Shown: positions 9,401-16,545, counted from the first letter of the stretch. The stretch: DNA of 64,000 nucleotides from Hyphomicrobiales bacterium (GCA_900467185.1 UBPA01000014.1:186001-250000); one strand, 5' to 3'. The notes: a model not told the origin generated them from the sequence alone. Made by a program: numbers and translations.

Positions 9401-9947
9401 GCCATTGCTGTCGCTGACGCGTCTCCTCCTGCCCCATCTCGGAAAGCTGCGAGCGTATGGCGTCCATTGCCGCCTTGCCGCGATCCGAATTGACGACGGC
9501 AAGCGCTGCCGGCAGGCCTTGCGTCCGCCGCAGCTCGATGGTTTCCCGCAATTCGGCGAACTTCGCATCGACGCTGAGGCGAACCGCCTCGATGCGACGC
9601 CCTTGCGCCGGATTGTCCTTCACGAGACGGACGATATCGTTGAGATGGCGGGGTACGGCAAGGACGGCGACATTGTAGGGATCGAGATAGCGGGCATTGT
9701 CCGTCAGCAGAAAGCCGCGCTGCCCGGTTTCCGCATCCTGCGCGCTCGACAGAAGCTTGCCGAGTGCCACGATGACCTCGTGGGTATGGACGATCCTGTT
9801 ATTGTTGACGCGCAAGGTGTGCAGATTGAGGTAGGCAACGGCGCCGCTGATCAGGAAGAAGACCAGCGCTCCGGCGAGGCTGAAGGCGACGACCGGATCG
9901 AGACCGAGCTTGAGGCTCGATGTTCTGGGCTGGTGGATAGCTGTCAT
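6465..9947 (-). CDS. Membrane hybrid sensor histidine kinase: CHASE3-GAF-coiled coil-HisKA-HATPase-three receivers
   Basis: This is a large sensor of 1160 aa. The ATG at 9947 is chosen because upstream in-frame codons do not look like protein. Order of domains: TM1 (about 18-40), periplasmic CHASE3 (41-185, with AQDAETGQRGFLLT), TM2 (about 192-212), GAF (235-380), a long Glu/Gln-rich coiled coil (385-490), HisKA with H in FLANMSHELRTPLNS, HATPase_c (DSGIGIAEDQQ, GTGLGLSIS), then three receivers with VLDVGLPDQSG, VLDLSLPDASG and LMDVMMPVMDG. It heads the operon with cheR, cheB and a second hybrid kinase. Multiple receivers without an output domain suggest a phosphorelay hub. The closest general type is CHASE3 hybrid kinases of rhizobia. 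Confidence 0.93.
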   Translation of the reverse strand: MTAIHQPRTSSLKLGLDPVVAFSLAGALVFFLISGAVAYLNLHTLRVNNNRIVHTHEVIVALGKLLSSAQDAETGQRGFLLTDNARYLDPYNVAVLAVPRHLNDIVRLVKDNPAQGRRIEAVRLSVDAKFAELRETIELRRTQGLPAALAVVNSDRGKAAMDAIRSQLSEMGQEETRQRQQWLGEMDDAYGTALVSSIFSGILGLLLTVAIGVLIRRATLARRREDWLQAGQVGLSTAVMGDQRTEQLGDGILTFLADYAGAVAGAIFVGDKGIFQRSSTYGVPDGADIPRQFKLREGLLGQAAAGEKAVLVGDIPDGYLSFGSALGRDKPRHLVISPAIIDGEVNAVIELGFLRPIDESVLALLEQAAATIATAVRSANYRTDLQNLLAETQRQSEELQVQSEELRVSNEELEEQGRALKESQARLEQQQVELEQTNSQLEEQTRQLETQRDDLERVNGAVQLKARELEQASRYKSDFLANMSHELRTPLNSLLILAKLLADNSEDNLTGEQVKYAQTIESSGNDLLTLINDILDLSKIEAGHIDIRPEAVSVERLANNLRQVFDPVAKNKQLDFTVDIAPECPPVIETDLQRLEQVLKNLLSNAFKFTAAGTVSVAIRRSGTTLGGGEGQIALAVTDSGIGIAEDQQRNIFEAFHQADGTISRRYGGTGLGLSISRELVRLLGGAIHLESQPGRGSTFTITIPETYDATRVAVRQPRESTAAAPAAPAPLRPPVGVPAVEQRETPALSRARLVNDDRAAPSDNKRVLLIIEDDVTFAAILRDLSREMGFRTLVAGTAQEALELARQFMPSAIVLDVGLPDQSGLSVLDRLKRDVQTRHIPIHMVSGDDHAETALSLGAVGYMLKPVKREQLVEVLQKLEAKLSQRVHRVLIVEDNDVQREAVARLLTSHDVETVTAGTAAECLKLLQEQTFDCIVLDLSLPDASGYSLLETLSQDSERAFPPVIVYTGRVLSADDELQLRRYSKSIIIKGAKSPERLLDEVSLFLHQVVSDLPAEQQKMIRKARSRDALLEGRRILVVEDDVRNVYALTNILEPRGAVIEIARNGQEALDALAKSAGQPGAGIDLVLMDVMMPVMDGLTATREIRKNSQWKKLPIITLTAKAMPDDQQRCIEAGANDYMAKPLDVEKLLSLVRVWMPR

Positions 9948-10108
9948 CGGAATCTCGGCAAGGTGGGAGCGGCGACGGTGCGGATGCGGGTAGCGGACGG
10001 AGCTGTCGCGCAACGCGCTGTAGCATCGCAGGCGATCGCTGCACAACGCGTTCCGTGATCAACGCCCGCGGATATGGATCTTGCCGACGGGAAGGCAAGG
10101 ACGTCGGC

Positions 10109-10468
10109 TCATGACGACAGCGTGAGATGTGCGATCAAGGGCCCGAGCGCGAAGGAAAGCCCCGACGCTGGCGCGTAAGACGGATTCTCGATGGCATAGA
10201 GGCCGAGGTATCTGTCTCGCGTCAGGAAGACGACCAGACCATCCGCATCCCGGTCCGCGCGGTCATCGGTGAGAACGACCCGACGCCTTTGCAGGACGAC
10301 CACCAGGAACTCCCGGTCTTTCGGGTCGCGCACGTTGTGAAGCGGCGGCACGAACGGGTTGGCATAGGTCGTGCCGGTCACCCAGACATTGGAAACGAGC
10401 GGCACGAGGTCGCCATCGATGCGGGCATAGCGGCCGTCCACCTCGCTGCTGATCTCCCTGACGATCAC
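10109..10468 (-). CDS. Hypothetical protein, 119 aa
   Basis: I do not recognise this gene. The start is a GTG at 10468 with GGAGAG six bases upstream. The product is probably a soluble single-domain protein with alternating beta-strand character (FLVVVLQRRRVVLTDD, then DGLVVFLTRDRYLGLYAI) and no signal peptide or membrane segment. It stands alone between the kinase operon and a small divergent gene. It could be a small cytoplasmic protein conserved in rhizobia, but nothing in the sequence indicates a role. Confidence 0.6.
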   Translation of the reverse strand: MIVREISSEVDGRYARIDGDLVPLVSNVWVTGTTYANPFVPPLHNVRDPKDREFLVVVLQRRRVVLTDDRADRDADGLVVFLTRDRYLGLYAIENPSYAPASGLSFALGPLIAHLTLSS

Positions 10469-10655
10469 GATTCTCTCCTCATGCGCGCGTTTCCACCATC
10501 CTGAGACACCCCCTCGGTGCGGAACGAATCGACAGGCCGCCTGTTATCATCACAGCCATGTCCGTTACCGGCTTCTCCTGCAGGGTCCTACCGGTCGTTT
10601 GCGCGAGAGACGACAATCGGACCCGACCGGCGCGAAACGTTGAAAGGATCGCATC

Positions 10656-10877
10656 ATGCAAGACGACACCACGACACCGTCCAAGAAGATCGCAGAAGAC
10701 TATCTAGCACTCGGCGGCCGCCGCAAGGCGAAGGTGGACGACAACATCGTCAGCACGCGCGCCTGGGAAGACGATGCACCGGAGGCGGCCGCTTTCTGGA
10801 AGGAAAAGGTCGAGCCCATGAGCGACAAGGAGCGCCGCGAGGTCGAGCTTCATCTCCCCTCCATGTCGGATACCTGA
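10656..10877 (+). CDS. Small hypothetical protein, 73 aa
   Basis: The product is a small, charged, soluble protein. An AAAGGA ribosome-binding site lies 8 bp before the ATG. The sequence is rich in Lys, Glu and Asp (KIAEDYLALGGRRKAKVDD, FWKEKVEPMSDKERREVE) and has no membrane segment. The C-terminal half looks like an amphipathic helix. It is monocistronic, diverging from the 119-aa gene. I do not recognise a family. Clear RBS and codon use support a real gene. Confidence 0.65.
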   Translation: MQDDTTTPSKKIAEDYLALGGRRKAKVDDNIVSTRAWEDDAPEAAAFWKEKVEPMSDKERREVELHLPSMSDT

Positions 10878-11063
10878 CGCCTGAAAGGCGCGCTGCCGAA
10901 CGGAACAGAGAAAGCCGCCAGACATTCTCCCGACAGACCATAGGCGCGGCGCTGGCATGGACTTTCCCGGCGAATGACCGGATAGCGATTGCATCAGCGC
11001 CGCGCATGGTTTCTTTCCCTCGACAGACAGACACGCTCTCGCGATCACGGCACGGTCCGCCGC

Positions 11064-11645
11064 TCAGGACGGTTCGCTGGCCAGGATCTCTTCCGCCTCG
11101 TCGCGCGTCATGTCGTAGACCCTACGGCCGACCTCGAAGCCGAAGCCGCCGCGAGCGAAAGCGGAAAGCTCCTTCATCTTTCGTTTCTCGTCCGGCGGCT
11201 CCTTGCGGAACGGCCCGAACGCCCGCTTGCGCGCAAGGACGATCGCGGCCCTGAGATCATCGACATCCGCGACGGCGGCCGTGGCCGTCTCGCGATCGAT
11301 GCCCTTGACCACCAGTCGCTGCGAGATCGCCCGTTTGGAGCGCCCGCTCTGCTGGCCCGATCGTGTCGCAACATCCGCATAGGCCACGTCGTCGAGCGCT
11401 TTGTTGTCGTAGCCGAAGGCGACGGCAAAGGCAGACAGAGCCGCCACTTGCTCGTCGCTGATGCCGTCGAATTTTTCGCGCGCCTTGCGGGCGATCGCGT
11501 CGGACAATTGCTTCTCGGTATGCATCCGCTTGCCCAGTCGATAGGCGGCCGAGTTGCGGGCCCAGGACAGCATGCGCGGTGTCGGAACAGGAGACGGCGC
11601 CGCCTCGTCGTCTTGACCACCTTCATCCCTGTTTCGATCGCACAC
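11064..11645 (-). CDS. recX: Regulatory protein RecX
   Basis: RecX binds RecA filaments and modulates recombinase activity in the cytoplasm. The 193-aa product shows the RecX arrangement: PTPRMLSWARNSAAYRLGKR, then three-helix repeats (RMHTEKQLSDAIARKAREKF, SKRAISQRLVVKGIDRET) and a C-terminal third repeat. The start is uncertain: GTG at 11645, with GAGG upstream, keeps the rhizobial-type N-terminus, while the ATG at 11573 begins at MLSWARN. The C-terminal region is longer than in enterobacterial RecX, as usual for alphaproteobacteria. recA is not adjacent, which is also normal in this group. Confidence 0.85.
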   Translation of the reverse strand: MCDRNRDEGGQDDEAAPSPVPTPRMLSWARNSAAYRLGKRMHTEKQLSDAIARKAREKFDGISDEQVAALSAFAVAFGYDNKALDDVAYADVATRSGQQSGRSKRAISQRLVVKGIDRETATAAVADVDDLRAAIVLARKRAFGPFRKEPPDEKRKMKELSAFARGGFGFEVGRRVYDMTRDEAEEILASEPS

Positions 11646-11996
11646 CGGATATCGTCCTCGACGGTCATGCCTGAAAAACTACGCGCAGACGGCACATCCT
11701 GCCACCGGTCAACTCTTACCAAGACGTCCTGTGGCGGTCACCATCCATAAACGTCAGGGGGTACGCTCCGTCAAAGCCCGTCGGTGAGGTGGAGCTTGCG
11801 CCAAGCGTCACGCCCGACTCCAAGGGGCGCGCTTTCCCGGCAATCAGCCTCGAAGAACGCATTTTCCCGCAGGCATGCCTTGTGCTATGGACCGACAAAA
11901 GCGCGTTTGCCGACGGATCCGGATGCCGGATCGGTGGCCGACTGCAAATCTTCAAACGTGACGGGAAACCGGCTTTGCGCCGGAAGAGATGGACGC
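11646..11996. other. Intergenic region between recX and a divergent hypothetical gene
   Basis: This stretch of about 350 bp presumably carries the divergent promoters of recX and the 124-aa gene. I see no convincing gene, RNA or repeat in it; overlapping open frames have no family resemblance. I found no clear LexA-type site. Confidence 0.4.
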
Positions 11997-12371
11997 ATGG
12001 CAAAAGTTCCGGAAATGACGAAACACCGCGGCTTTCCGGCCGGACTGTCGGGAACGCAGTGGCAGTTCACGCTTCGCAGGGCCAATTCGAAAGTGACCGT
12101 TCTCGGGCAATGGCGTCGTCATCCGACACTCGACAAGACCGTCGGGCTTGCCGATACCGCCTTCGTGCACTCGCTCTGGCATTATTTCGGCACGGAACCC
12201 TTCGAGCGCGGAAATCTGGATGGTGAACGTCTGTCCCGTCTGTTCGGTCGCGAGATCCTGCCGGCCGAACGCGATTTCGATCCTGCATCCTATCAGGCGC
12301 TGCTGAAACTCAACGAACCGCTCGCGCGCAAGAATTTTCCCGAGGCTTTCGTCGATGTCCTCGACGTGTAG
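11997..12371 (+). CDS. Hypothetical protein, 124 aa
   Basis: The ATG at 11997 is preceded by GGAAGAGA at proper spacing and begins MAKVPEMTKHRGFP; the upstream in-frame extension is not protein-like. The product is soluble, with a region TQWQFTLRRANSKVTVLGQW followed by a helical C-terminus ending VDVLDV. I do not recognise a family. It stands alone, and a hairpin at 12401-12422 separates it from the convergent PRC-barrel gene. Confidence 0.6.
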   Translation: MAKVPEMTKHRGFPAGLSGTQWQFTLRRANSKVTVLGQWRRHPTLDKTVGLADTAFVHSLWHYFGTEPFERGNLDGERLSRLFGREILPAERDFDPASYQALLKLNEPLARKNFPEAFVDVLDV

Positions 12372-12400
12372 GTCGGTCTGGGTGTTTGCAGACATGCAAA

Positions 12401-12422
12401 AGCCCGACACGATGGCCGGGCT
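12401..12422. terminator. Hairpin between convergent genes
   Basis: The inverted repeat agcccg/cgggct (12401-12406 and 12417-12422) encloses a 10-nt loop, with a short A run on its left side (a T run in the minus direction). It lies 25 bp beyond the stop of the PRC-barrel gene and 30 bp beyond the 124-aa gene, and probably terminates the minus-strand transcript. Confidence 0.5.
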
Positions 12423-12446
12423 CTCACATTCGGATATTCTTGGAGA

Positions 12447-12743
12447 TCAGTCGCGATGTTCGGGCATCGCCTTGAGCTGATCCTTCGTCCAGGTCGTAAC
12501 CGCGTGGACGTCACCGTCTTCGTCGCGCATGAACTGGAGGTCGTTCAGCGGCACGCCGACCGGCTTCGCGCCGATTCCGAGGAAACCGCCGACATCGATG
12601 ATAGCCTTCCCGCCGGCACCCGTGCCGTGGACATGATCGAGCTTGCCGACCTTGTGGTCATCGGCGCCGTAAATCGTCGCGCCCTCAAGGACAGCCGGGG
12701 TCAGCTCGGTGGGCGACAGGCGAACGTGATTGGTATGATCCAT
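12447..12743 (-). CDS. PRC-barrel domain protein
   Basis: This is a small soluble protein of 98 aa with a PRC-barrel fold: AVLEGATIYGADDHKVGKLD starts the barrel, followed by IDVGGFLGIGAKPVGVPL and an acidic strand turn (MRDEDGDVHAVT). A strong AAAGGAGGACC precedes the ATG. PRC-barrel proteins of this size in rhizobia are often stress-induced, but the function is not established. It is monocistronic. Confidence 0.82.
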   Translation of the reverse strand: MDHTNHVRLSPTELTPAVLEGATIYGADDHKVGKLDHVHGTGAGGKAIIDVGGFLGIGAKPVGVPLNDLQFMRDEDGDVHAVTTWTKDQLKAMPEHRD

Positions 12744-12767
12744 TGTGTGGTCCTCCTTTAATGTTGT

Positions 12768-13103
12768 CTAACTGTAACCCCTTGCTTGCAATGTTTGTTC
12801 CACCGGGGCCCTCTGGTCCGCGCCGGGTTCGAAGCCGAGGACGAACGCGACAACCTTGTCAGAGGACATTTCGCAGGGCTTCAGAACGGGGCCGCCGGAC
12901 GTCGTTCGGTAGAGATTGAAGCTGACGATGTCGTTGCCTCCAAGCTCCCGTGCAAACAGCCAGACGCGACGACGATCGGTGGATCGCTGAACGGTCGCGC
13001 CCCACGGTCGGCCTTCGAACGCGCCTTCGGTGTAGCCGGCCGGCAGTCGTGCAAGCGCTTGTTCAAACGCGGCCTCCGCATCGGCCACCTTACCCGTCCT
13101 CAT
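12768..13103 (-). CDS. Hypothetical protein translationally coupled to the HARP-like gene, 111 aa
   Basis: The ATG (13103-13101) overlaps the stop of the upstream gene (13102-13100) as ATGA, which fixes the start; the longer in-frame extension is a shadow. The N-terminal third is helical (KVADAEAAFEQALARLP) and resembles a short repeat. The rest is beta-rich (RVWLFARELGGNDIVSFNLY, then a PVLKPCEMSSDKVVAFVLGF segment). No family is recognised. Strict coupling to the HARP-like protein suggests that the two products act together. Confidence 0.68.
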   Translation of the reverse strand: MRTGKVADAEAAFEQALARLPAGYTEGAFEGRPWGATVQRSTDRRRVWLFARELGGNDIVSFNLYRTTSGGPVLKPCEMSSDKVVAFVLGFEPGADQRAPVEQTLQARGYS

Positions 13104-13990
13104 CGTCTGCGCACCGTGTCGGTCCCCTCGCGAACCCGGGCCGCGCGTCGCGCCGGCCTCAGCTCCTCGATCGTCGGCAACCACCAGTCGCCCGGCGGGT
13201 CGGGAACCGCCTTCGCCGGCCATGTCGAAAGCAGCTCTTCGAGGGAGGGCGCGCGCCAGAGGCCCCAGACATGGTTTTCCGTCGCGGCCGGATAGAAATC
13301 GGAGACAGCAGCGGGATCGACCAGTTCGCCGGTAATCTCGGTAAAAACAACGATGCCGTACGAAATGGCCACCGGCACGCCGGGCGGCGGCAGCGCGTCC
13401 GGCAGCACGGGATAACGGCGCTTGCGGCGCTCGGTGGAGCGGGCCTTCGCTTTCAGCTCGTCTTCCGAGCCCTTCCGCGCCTCTACGCGCCGCGCCCGCT
13501 CGGCCGGCTCGTTCCGGCGCGCGGCCGCCTCGATGGCGGTCCAGTGGCTGCGCAGGTCTTCGAACGAACGGAAGGGGACATGCCAGAGGCGTAGGTCCCC
13601 ATCCCAGCGCGCGAAGCGGATCTCCCGCAATTCCTCGACGACCGTCTTCGAATAGGGCGTGCGGATCTGGAAGCCGGCGCGACCGATCTCGAGATAGGGG
13701 CTGACGATCGGATCGAAGGCGAAGGCGTCGCGTCCCCGCGCATCGGCATGCGCATCCGCTTCCGCCTCCTGTTCCGCCAGCCACCGCCCGATCCGGCGCG
13801 ACGCGGTCTTTCCCGGAACCCACCAGGCCTTGATGTCGTCGCGCCAGCGGGCGCGCGGAAAACGATGCCGGAACTGATCGACCGTCATCCGGTCATAGGG
13901 AAACGCGACCACGCTGCCGGGCGCGGCTTCGTCGTCCGCTTCGCTCGCCTGCGGCGCGTTTCCGTGCGACGTTTCGGCCGTCGTTTCCAT
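13100..13990 (-). CDS. Protein with two HARP-like modules, no helicase domain
   Basis: This is a 296-aa protein. The ATG at 13990 has GGAGAGG upstream. Two similar modules are visible: residues about 31-72 with the core RARWRDDIKAWWVP, and about 106-152 with FARWDGDLRLWHVP preceded by QIRTPYSKTVVEEL. The pattern (a hydrophobic run, ARWD..L..W.VP, then a helix) resembles HARP modules, which in SMARCAL1-type proteins recognise forked DNA next to a SNF2 helicase. No helicase motif is present. A basic linker (KARSTERRKRR) leads to a Trp-rich C-terminus (VWGLWRAPSLEELLSTWP). It is coupled to the 111-aa gene. The DNA-binding role is inferred. Confidence 0.65.
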   Translation of the reverse strand: METTAETSHGNAPQASEADDEAAPGSVVAFPYDRMTVDQFRHRFPRARWRDDIKAWWVPGKTASRRIGRWLAEQEAEADAHADARGRDAFAFDPIVSPYLEIGRAGFQIRTPYSKTVVEELREIRFARWDGDLRLWHVPFRSFEDLRSHWTAIEAAARRNEPAERARRVEARKGSEDELKAKARSTERRKRRYPVLPDALPPPGVPVAISYGIVVFTEITGELVDPAAVSDFYPAATENHVWGLWRAPSLEELLSTWPAKAVPDPPGDWWLPTIEELRPARRAARVREGTDTVRRR

Positions 13991-14006
13991 GCCCTCTCCT
14001 GTTGCC

Positions 14007-14708
14007 TCAGCGCGGCGCACGGACGGTGTAGCGGACGTGGAGGGCGCCATGGTCGAGGACGTCGCAGGACTTCAGGGACAGCTCGACCTTGCCCGCGAGC
14101 CCCTCGTCTCCGAAGGCGATGACCCGATCGCTGTCCACCCGGCCTTCCAGCGCCGGCGCGATGACGAGGCTGATCTCGTCGACGAGCCCGGCCGCCAGCA
14201 TCGACCCGTTCACGCTCGCCCCGCCTTCGAGCAGGATGCGGGTAATGCCGAGTTCCTGTGCGAGCAGCGTCAGCATGGCGCGCAGGTCGAGGTCCTTCGT
14301 GTCCGAAACGACATAGGAAACGCCGTCTCCGGCCAGTTCCGCCAGATGGCTGTCGGGCACGTCGGGACCGAGCAGGACGACGATATGATCGCCGAAAAGC
14401 GCGTCGCCTGCGAAATGCAGCTTGCCGCCGGGGTCGAGCGCGATCGCGAAGGTCGATGCGCCCGGCCGGGCAAAATGGTGCGGACGGGCGACCTGGACGG
14501 TGCCGGTCGGCGGATGCGCCTTGGCCTTCGACATCTCCGCCATGGTCACCCGTCCGACCATCCAGGCATTGCCGGCATGTTCGGTGTGGATCTTCTCGTA
14601 AAGCGCCGTCCAGTCCGACCGTTCGCCATCCGGGCTCTTCGTCCAGCGGCTCGGATGCAGGCTCCCGTCCGGCGAGGTGATCATCAGGCAAATGATGTGG
14701 GGTTTCAT
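14007..14708 (-). CDS. RibD C-terminal/dihydrofolate-reductase-like family protein
   Basis: This is a 233-aa NAD(P)H-dependent reductase-like protein of the RibD C-terminal family. It has IICLMITSPDGSL at the N-terminus, the nucleotide-binding AGNAWMVGRVTMAEM near residue 45, and the family motif ILLEGGASVNGSMLAAGLVDE near residue 160, followed by VIAPAL. In RibD the domain reduces a pyrimidine intermediate of riboflavin synthesis. Stand-alone members have unknown substrates. It is not next to riboflavin genes here. Confidence 0.85.
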   Translation of the reverse strand: MKPHIICLMITSPDGSLHPSRWTKSPDGERSDWTALYEKIHTEHAGNAWMVGRVTMAEMSKAKAHPPTGTVQVARPHHFARPGASTFAIALDPGGKLHFAGDALFGDHIVVLLGPDVPDSHLAELAGDGVSYVVSDTKDLDLRAMLTLLAQELGITRILLEGGASVNGSMLAAGLVDEISLVIAPALEGRVDSDRVIAFGDEGLAGKVELSLKSCDVLDHGALHVRYTVRAPR

Positions 14709-14840
14709 GGCGCGGCGGTCCTTTCGGTGATGTCTCGTCGCTTAGATAGGGCTTGCGCTGCCGCGCACCATGGTCTCTCCCTTTGCCAAATCAGTCTCCA
14801 GCCCGTATGCCGGGCGGGAAACGGCAAACGGATACCGGAC

Positions 14841-15431
14841 GTGAAGACGATCGCCATCGATTTCGAAACCGCCAACGAGCAGCGTGGCAGCGCCTGCTCG
14901 GTCGGGCTTGCGTGGATCGAGGATGGCCGGGTCGTGCGGATCGAGGAACGTCTCATCCGCCCGCGAGACATGCGCTTCTCCTCTTTCAACGTCGCCATCC
15001 ACGGCATCCGGCCGGAGCATGTGGAGGACGCCGGAGAATTTCCCGAGGTCATGGACGAGTTCGCCGACGAGTTCAGGGGCGCGACGATGATCGCGCACAA
15101 CGCTTCCTTCGACTTCAGCGTCTGGCGCGCCTGCCTCGATCTCTACCGGCAGAGCTATCCCGATCTCTCCTATCTCTGTTCGGTGAAGATGGCGCAGCGG
15201 GTCTGGCCGCATCTCGGCTCCCACCGCCTGAACATTCTGGCGGGCCATCTCGGCCTGACCTTCCGGCACCACAACGCGGCGGAAGATGCCGCGATCTGCG
15301 CGGAAGCGTCGATCGCCATGGCAAGCGCGCTGCAGGTTGCCCATGTGAGGGATGTGCCGCTGATGATCGGCATGCAGGCTGGCCGGCTCTTTGCCGGCGG
15401 ATACGACGCCTGCCGGTGCCGGAAGGCCTGA
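14841..15431 (+). CDS. DEDDh 3'-5' exonuclease (DNA polymerase III epsilon-like)
   Basis: This is a 196-aa exonuclease starting with GTG at 14841 (VKTIAIDFETAN). The catalytic residues are visible: D and E in DFETAN (Exo I), D in IAHNASFDFSVW (Exo II), and H and D in HHNAAEDAAICAEA (Exo III, DEDDh type). It is shorter than DnaQ and lacks a polymerase-interaction tail, so it is a stand-alone exonuclease rather than the replicative proofreader. The C-terminus ends in a Cys-containing tail (YDACRCRKA). Confidence 0.88.
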   Translation: MKTIAIDFETANEQRGSACSVGLAWIEDGRVVRIEERLIRPRDMRFSSFNVAIHGIRPEHVEDAGEFPEVMDEFADEFRGATMIAHNASFDFSVWRACLDLYRQSYPDLSYLCSVKMAQRVWPHLGSHRLNILAGHLGLTFRHHNAAEDAAICAEASIAMASALQVAHVRDVPLMIGMQAGRLFAGGYDACRCRKA

Positions 15432-15503
15432 AACGGGGCGCTTCGGCAGGGCAGGCAGATGGCGAGACGGTGAGCGGGGGTGCACCCCGGAAAGGACGAT
15501 GGG

Positions 15504-15827
15504 ATGGAGACGGTGAACGAACGGATCGTTGCGCTGGTCACGGCGTCGAACGATGTGGAGACGCTGGAGCACCAGGATGTCACACGCTTGATCGATGCGG
15601 CTCTACGCCAGATCCGCGATCTTCGGGCGCAGCAGGGCCTTGCCGGTGACGGCGATGCGACCGCGCTGGAGCGCGTGTCTTCCGGTGCGGCGCAGCTAAC
15701 GCCGGACGACTGGCAGCGCGCGCTTCGCCATGCGGCGGATCTTCTGCGCGATCTTCAACCGACCATCGATCCCGAGCCGGCCTTGCCGGGCCACCAGCCG
15801 GACGGCGGAGATGGCGGCAACTACTGA
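15504..15827 (+). CDS. Hypothetical protein, 107 aa
   Basis: The ATG at 15504 follows AAAGGACG. The product is soluble and mainly helical (ETVNERIVALVTASNDVETLE, LTPDDWQRALRHAADLLRDL), with a Pro/Gly-rich tail. It lies 70 bp after the exonuclease gene in the same direction and may be co-transcribed. No family is recognised. Confidence 0.6.
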   Translation: METVNERIVALVTASNDVETLEHQDVTRLIDAALRQIRDLRAQQGLAGDGDATALERVSSGAAQLTPDDWQRALRHAADLLRDLQPTIDPEPALPGHQPDGGDGGNY

Positions 15828-15842
15828 GGCTTCCGCGGTGTT

Positions 15843-16265
15843 TCAGCCCCGCCAGGGATCGATCACGACGACACCGGTGCCGTCGAAATCGCGGACGTTG
15901 CGCGTGACAACGGCGAGGCCATGGACGAGCCCCGTGGCCGCGATCAGGGCGTCCGCCTCGTTGCGCCGGTCGGGAATGTGCAGATGGGCGCAGCGGGTCG
16001 CGATCGCATCGTCGACGGCAAGGATCCTTCCGGAGAATGCCGGTCGCACGTGATGATCGAGCCAGGTGCGCAGCCGCGCGCCCTGTGCCGGATCGCGGCG
16101 CTGGACGCCGAGCACGCCGCGTTCGAGCTCCAGAATGCTGATGGCAGAGAGACAGAGATCGTCAGGGTCCTGCCCGCGGACCCAATCCGCCACGTTGTCG
16201 TCCGCCTTGCCATCCCCGAGTTTCCGCAGTTCCGAAATGACGTTGGTATCGAGGAGATATTTCAC
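15843..16265 (-). CDS. PIN-domain toxin (VapC/FitB-like ribonuclease)
   Basis: This is a 140-aa PIN-domain RNase toxin. Acidic residues of the active site are visible: D in LLDTNVISEL, E in ISILELERGVLG, D in AVDDAIATRC, and D in EADALIAATGLVHG, with a later FDGTGV turn. It starts with GTG (16265), overlapping the antitoxin stop as GTGA, so it is coupled to the antitoxin. The family cleaves tRNA or other RNA when released from the antitoxin. Co-occurrence with a Phd/YefM-type antitoxin is common in rhizobia. Confidence 0.92.
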   Translation of the reverse strand: MKYLLDTNVISELRKLGDGKADDNVADWVRGQDPDDLCLSAISILELERGVLGVQRRDPAQGARLRTWLDHHVRPAFSGRILAVDDAIATRCAHLHIPDRRNEADALIAATGLVHGLAVVTRNVRDFDGTGVVVIDPWRG

Positions 16266-16516
16266 GACAGATCCACGTCGCGACGGGCGATGGTGGCGCG
16301 TGGCGTGTCGAAACCAATGTCCGACAGGCCGGGCATCGAAAGCGCTTCGACAAGGCTGCGGCGCTTGCCGGTCAGCCGTTCATAGGCTTCGTAGGTCATC
16401 AGAACATGCGATGGCCGCCCCCGGTCGGTGATGACGACCGGGCCCTTCAGCGCCGCCTTCTTGGCGCTGCTGACATCGTGATTGAGTTCGCGGCTCGAAA
16501 GGCGGAGATACGTCAT
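16262..16516 (-). CDS. Phd/YefM-type antitoxin
   Basis: This is an 84-aa antitoxin. The N-terminal DNA-binding fold reads LSSRELNHDVSSAKKAALKG, then VVITDRGRPSHVLMTYEAYERL as in Phd/YefM proteins. The C-terminal tail (ALSMPGLSDIGFD) would wrap the toxin. It is first in the operon; its product presumably represses its own promoter at the palindrome at 16526-16545. Confidence 0.92.
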   Translation of the reverse strand: MTYLRLSSRELNHDVSSAKKAALKGPVVITDRGRPSHVLMTYEAYERLTGKRRSLVEALSMPGLSDIGFDTPRATIARRDVDLS

Positions 16517-16525
16517 GGGACCTCG

Positions 16526-16545
16526 ATGTAGAAACGTACCTACAT
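16526..16545. promoter_or_regulatory. Palindromic operator of the toxin-antitoxin operon
   Basis: The inverted repeat atgtag-N8-ctacat sits 10-29 bp upstream of the antitoxin ATG and overlaps an AT-rich tatatg that could be a minus-strand -10 element. The position fits autorepression by the Phd-type antitoxin; this is an inference. Confidence 0.6.

Noticed and set aside
7881-10058. 725-codon open frame on the + strand
   Set aside because: It is the antisense of the hybrid kinase, and its peptide has low-complexity Arg/Asp/Glu content typical of GC-rich shadows; the opposite frame has clear domains.
11716-12226. Small frames on both strands between recX and the 124-aa gene
   Set aside because: No ribosome-binding site or family resemblance, and they overlap one another.
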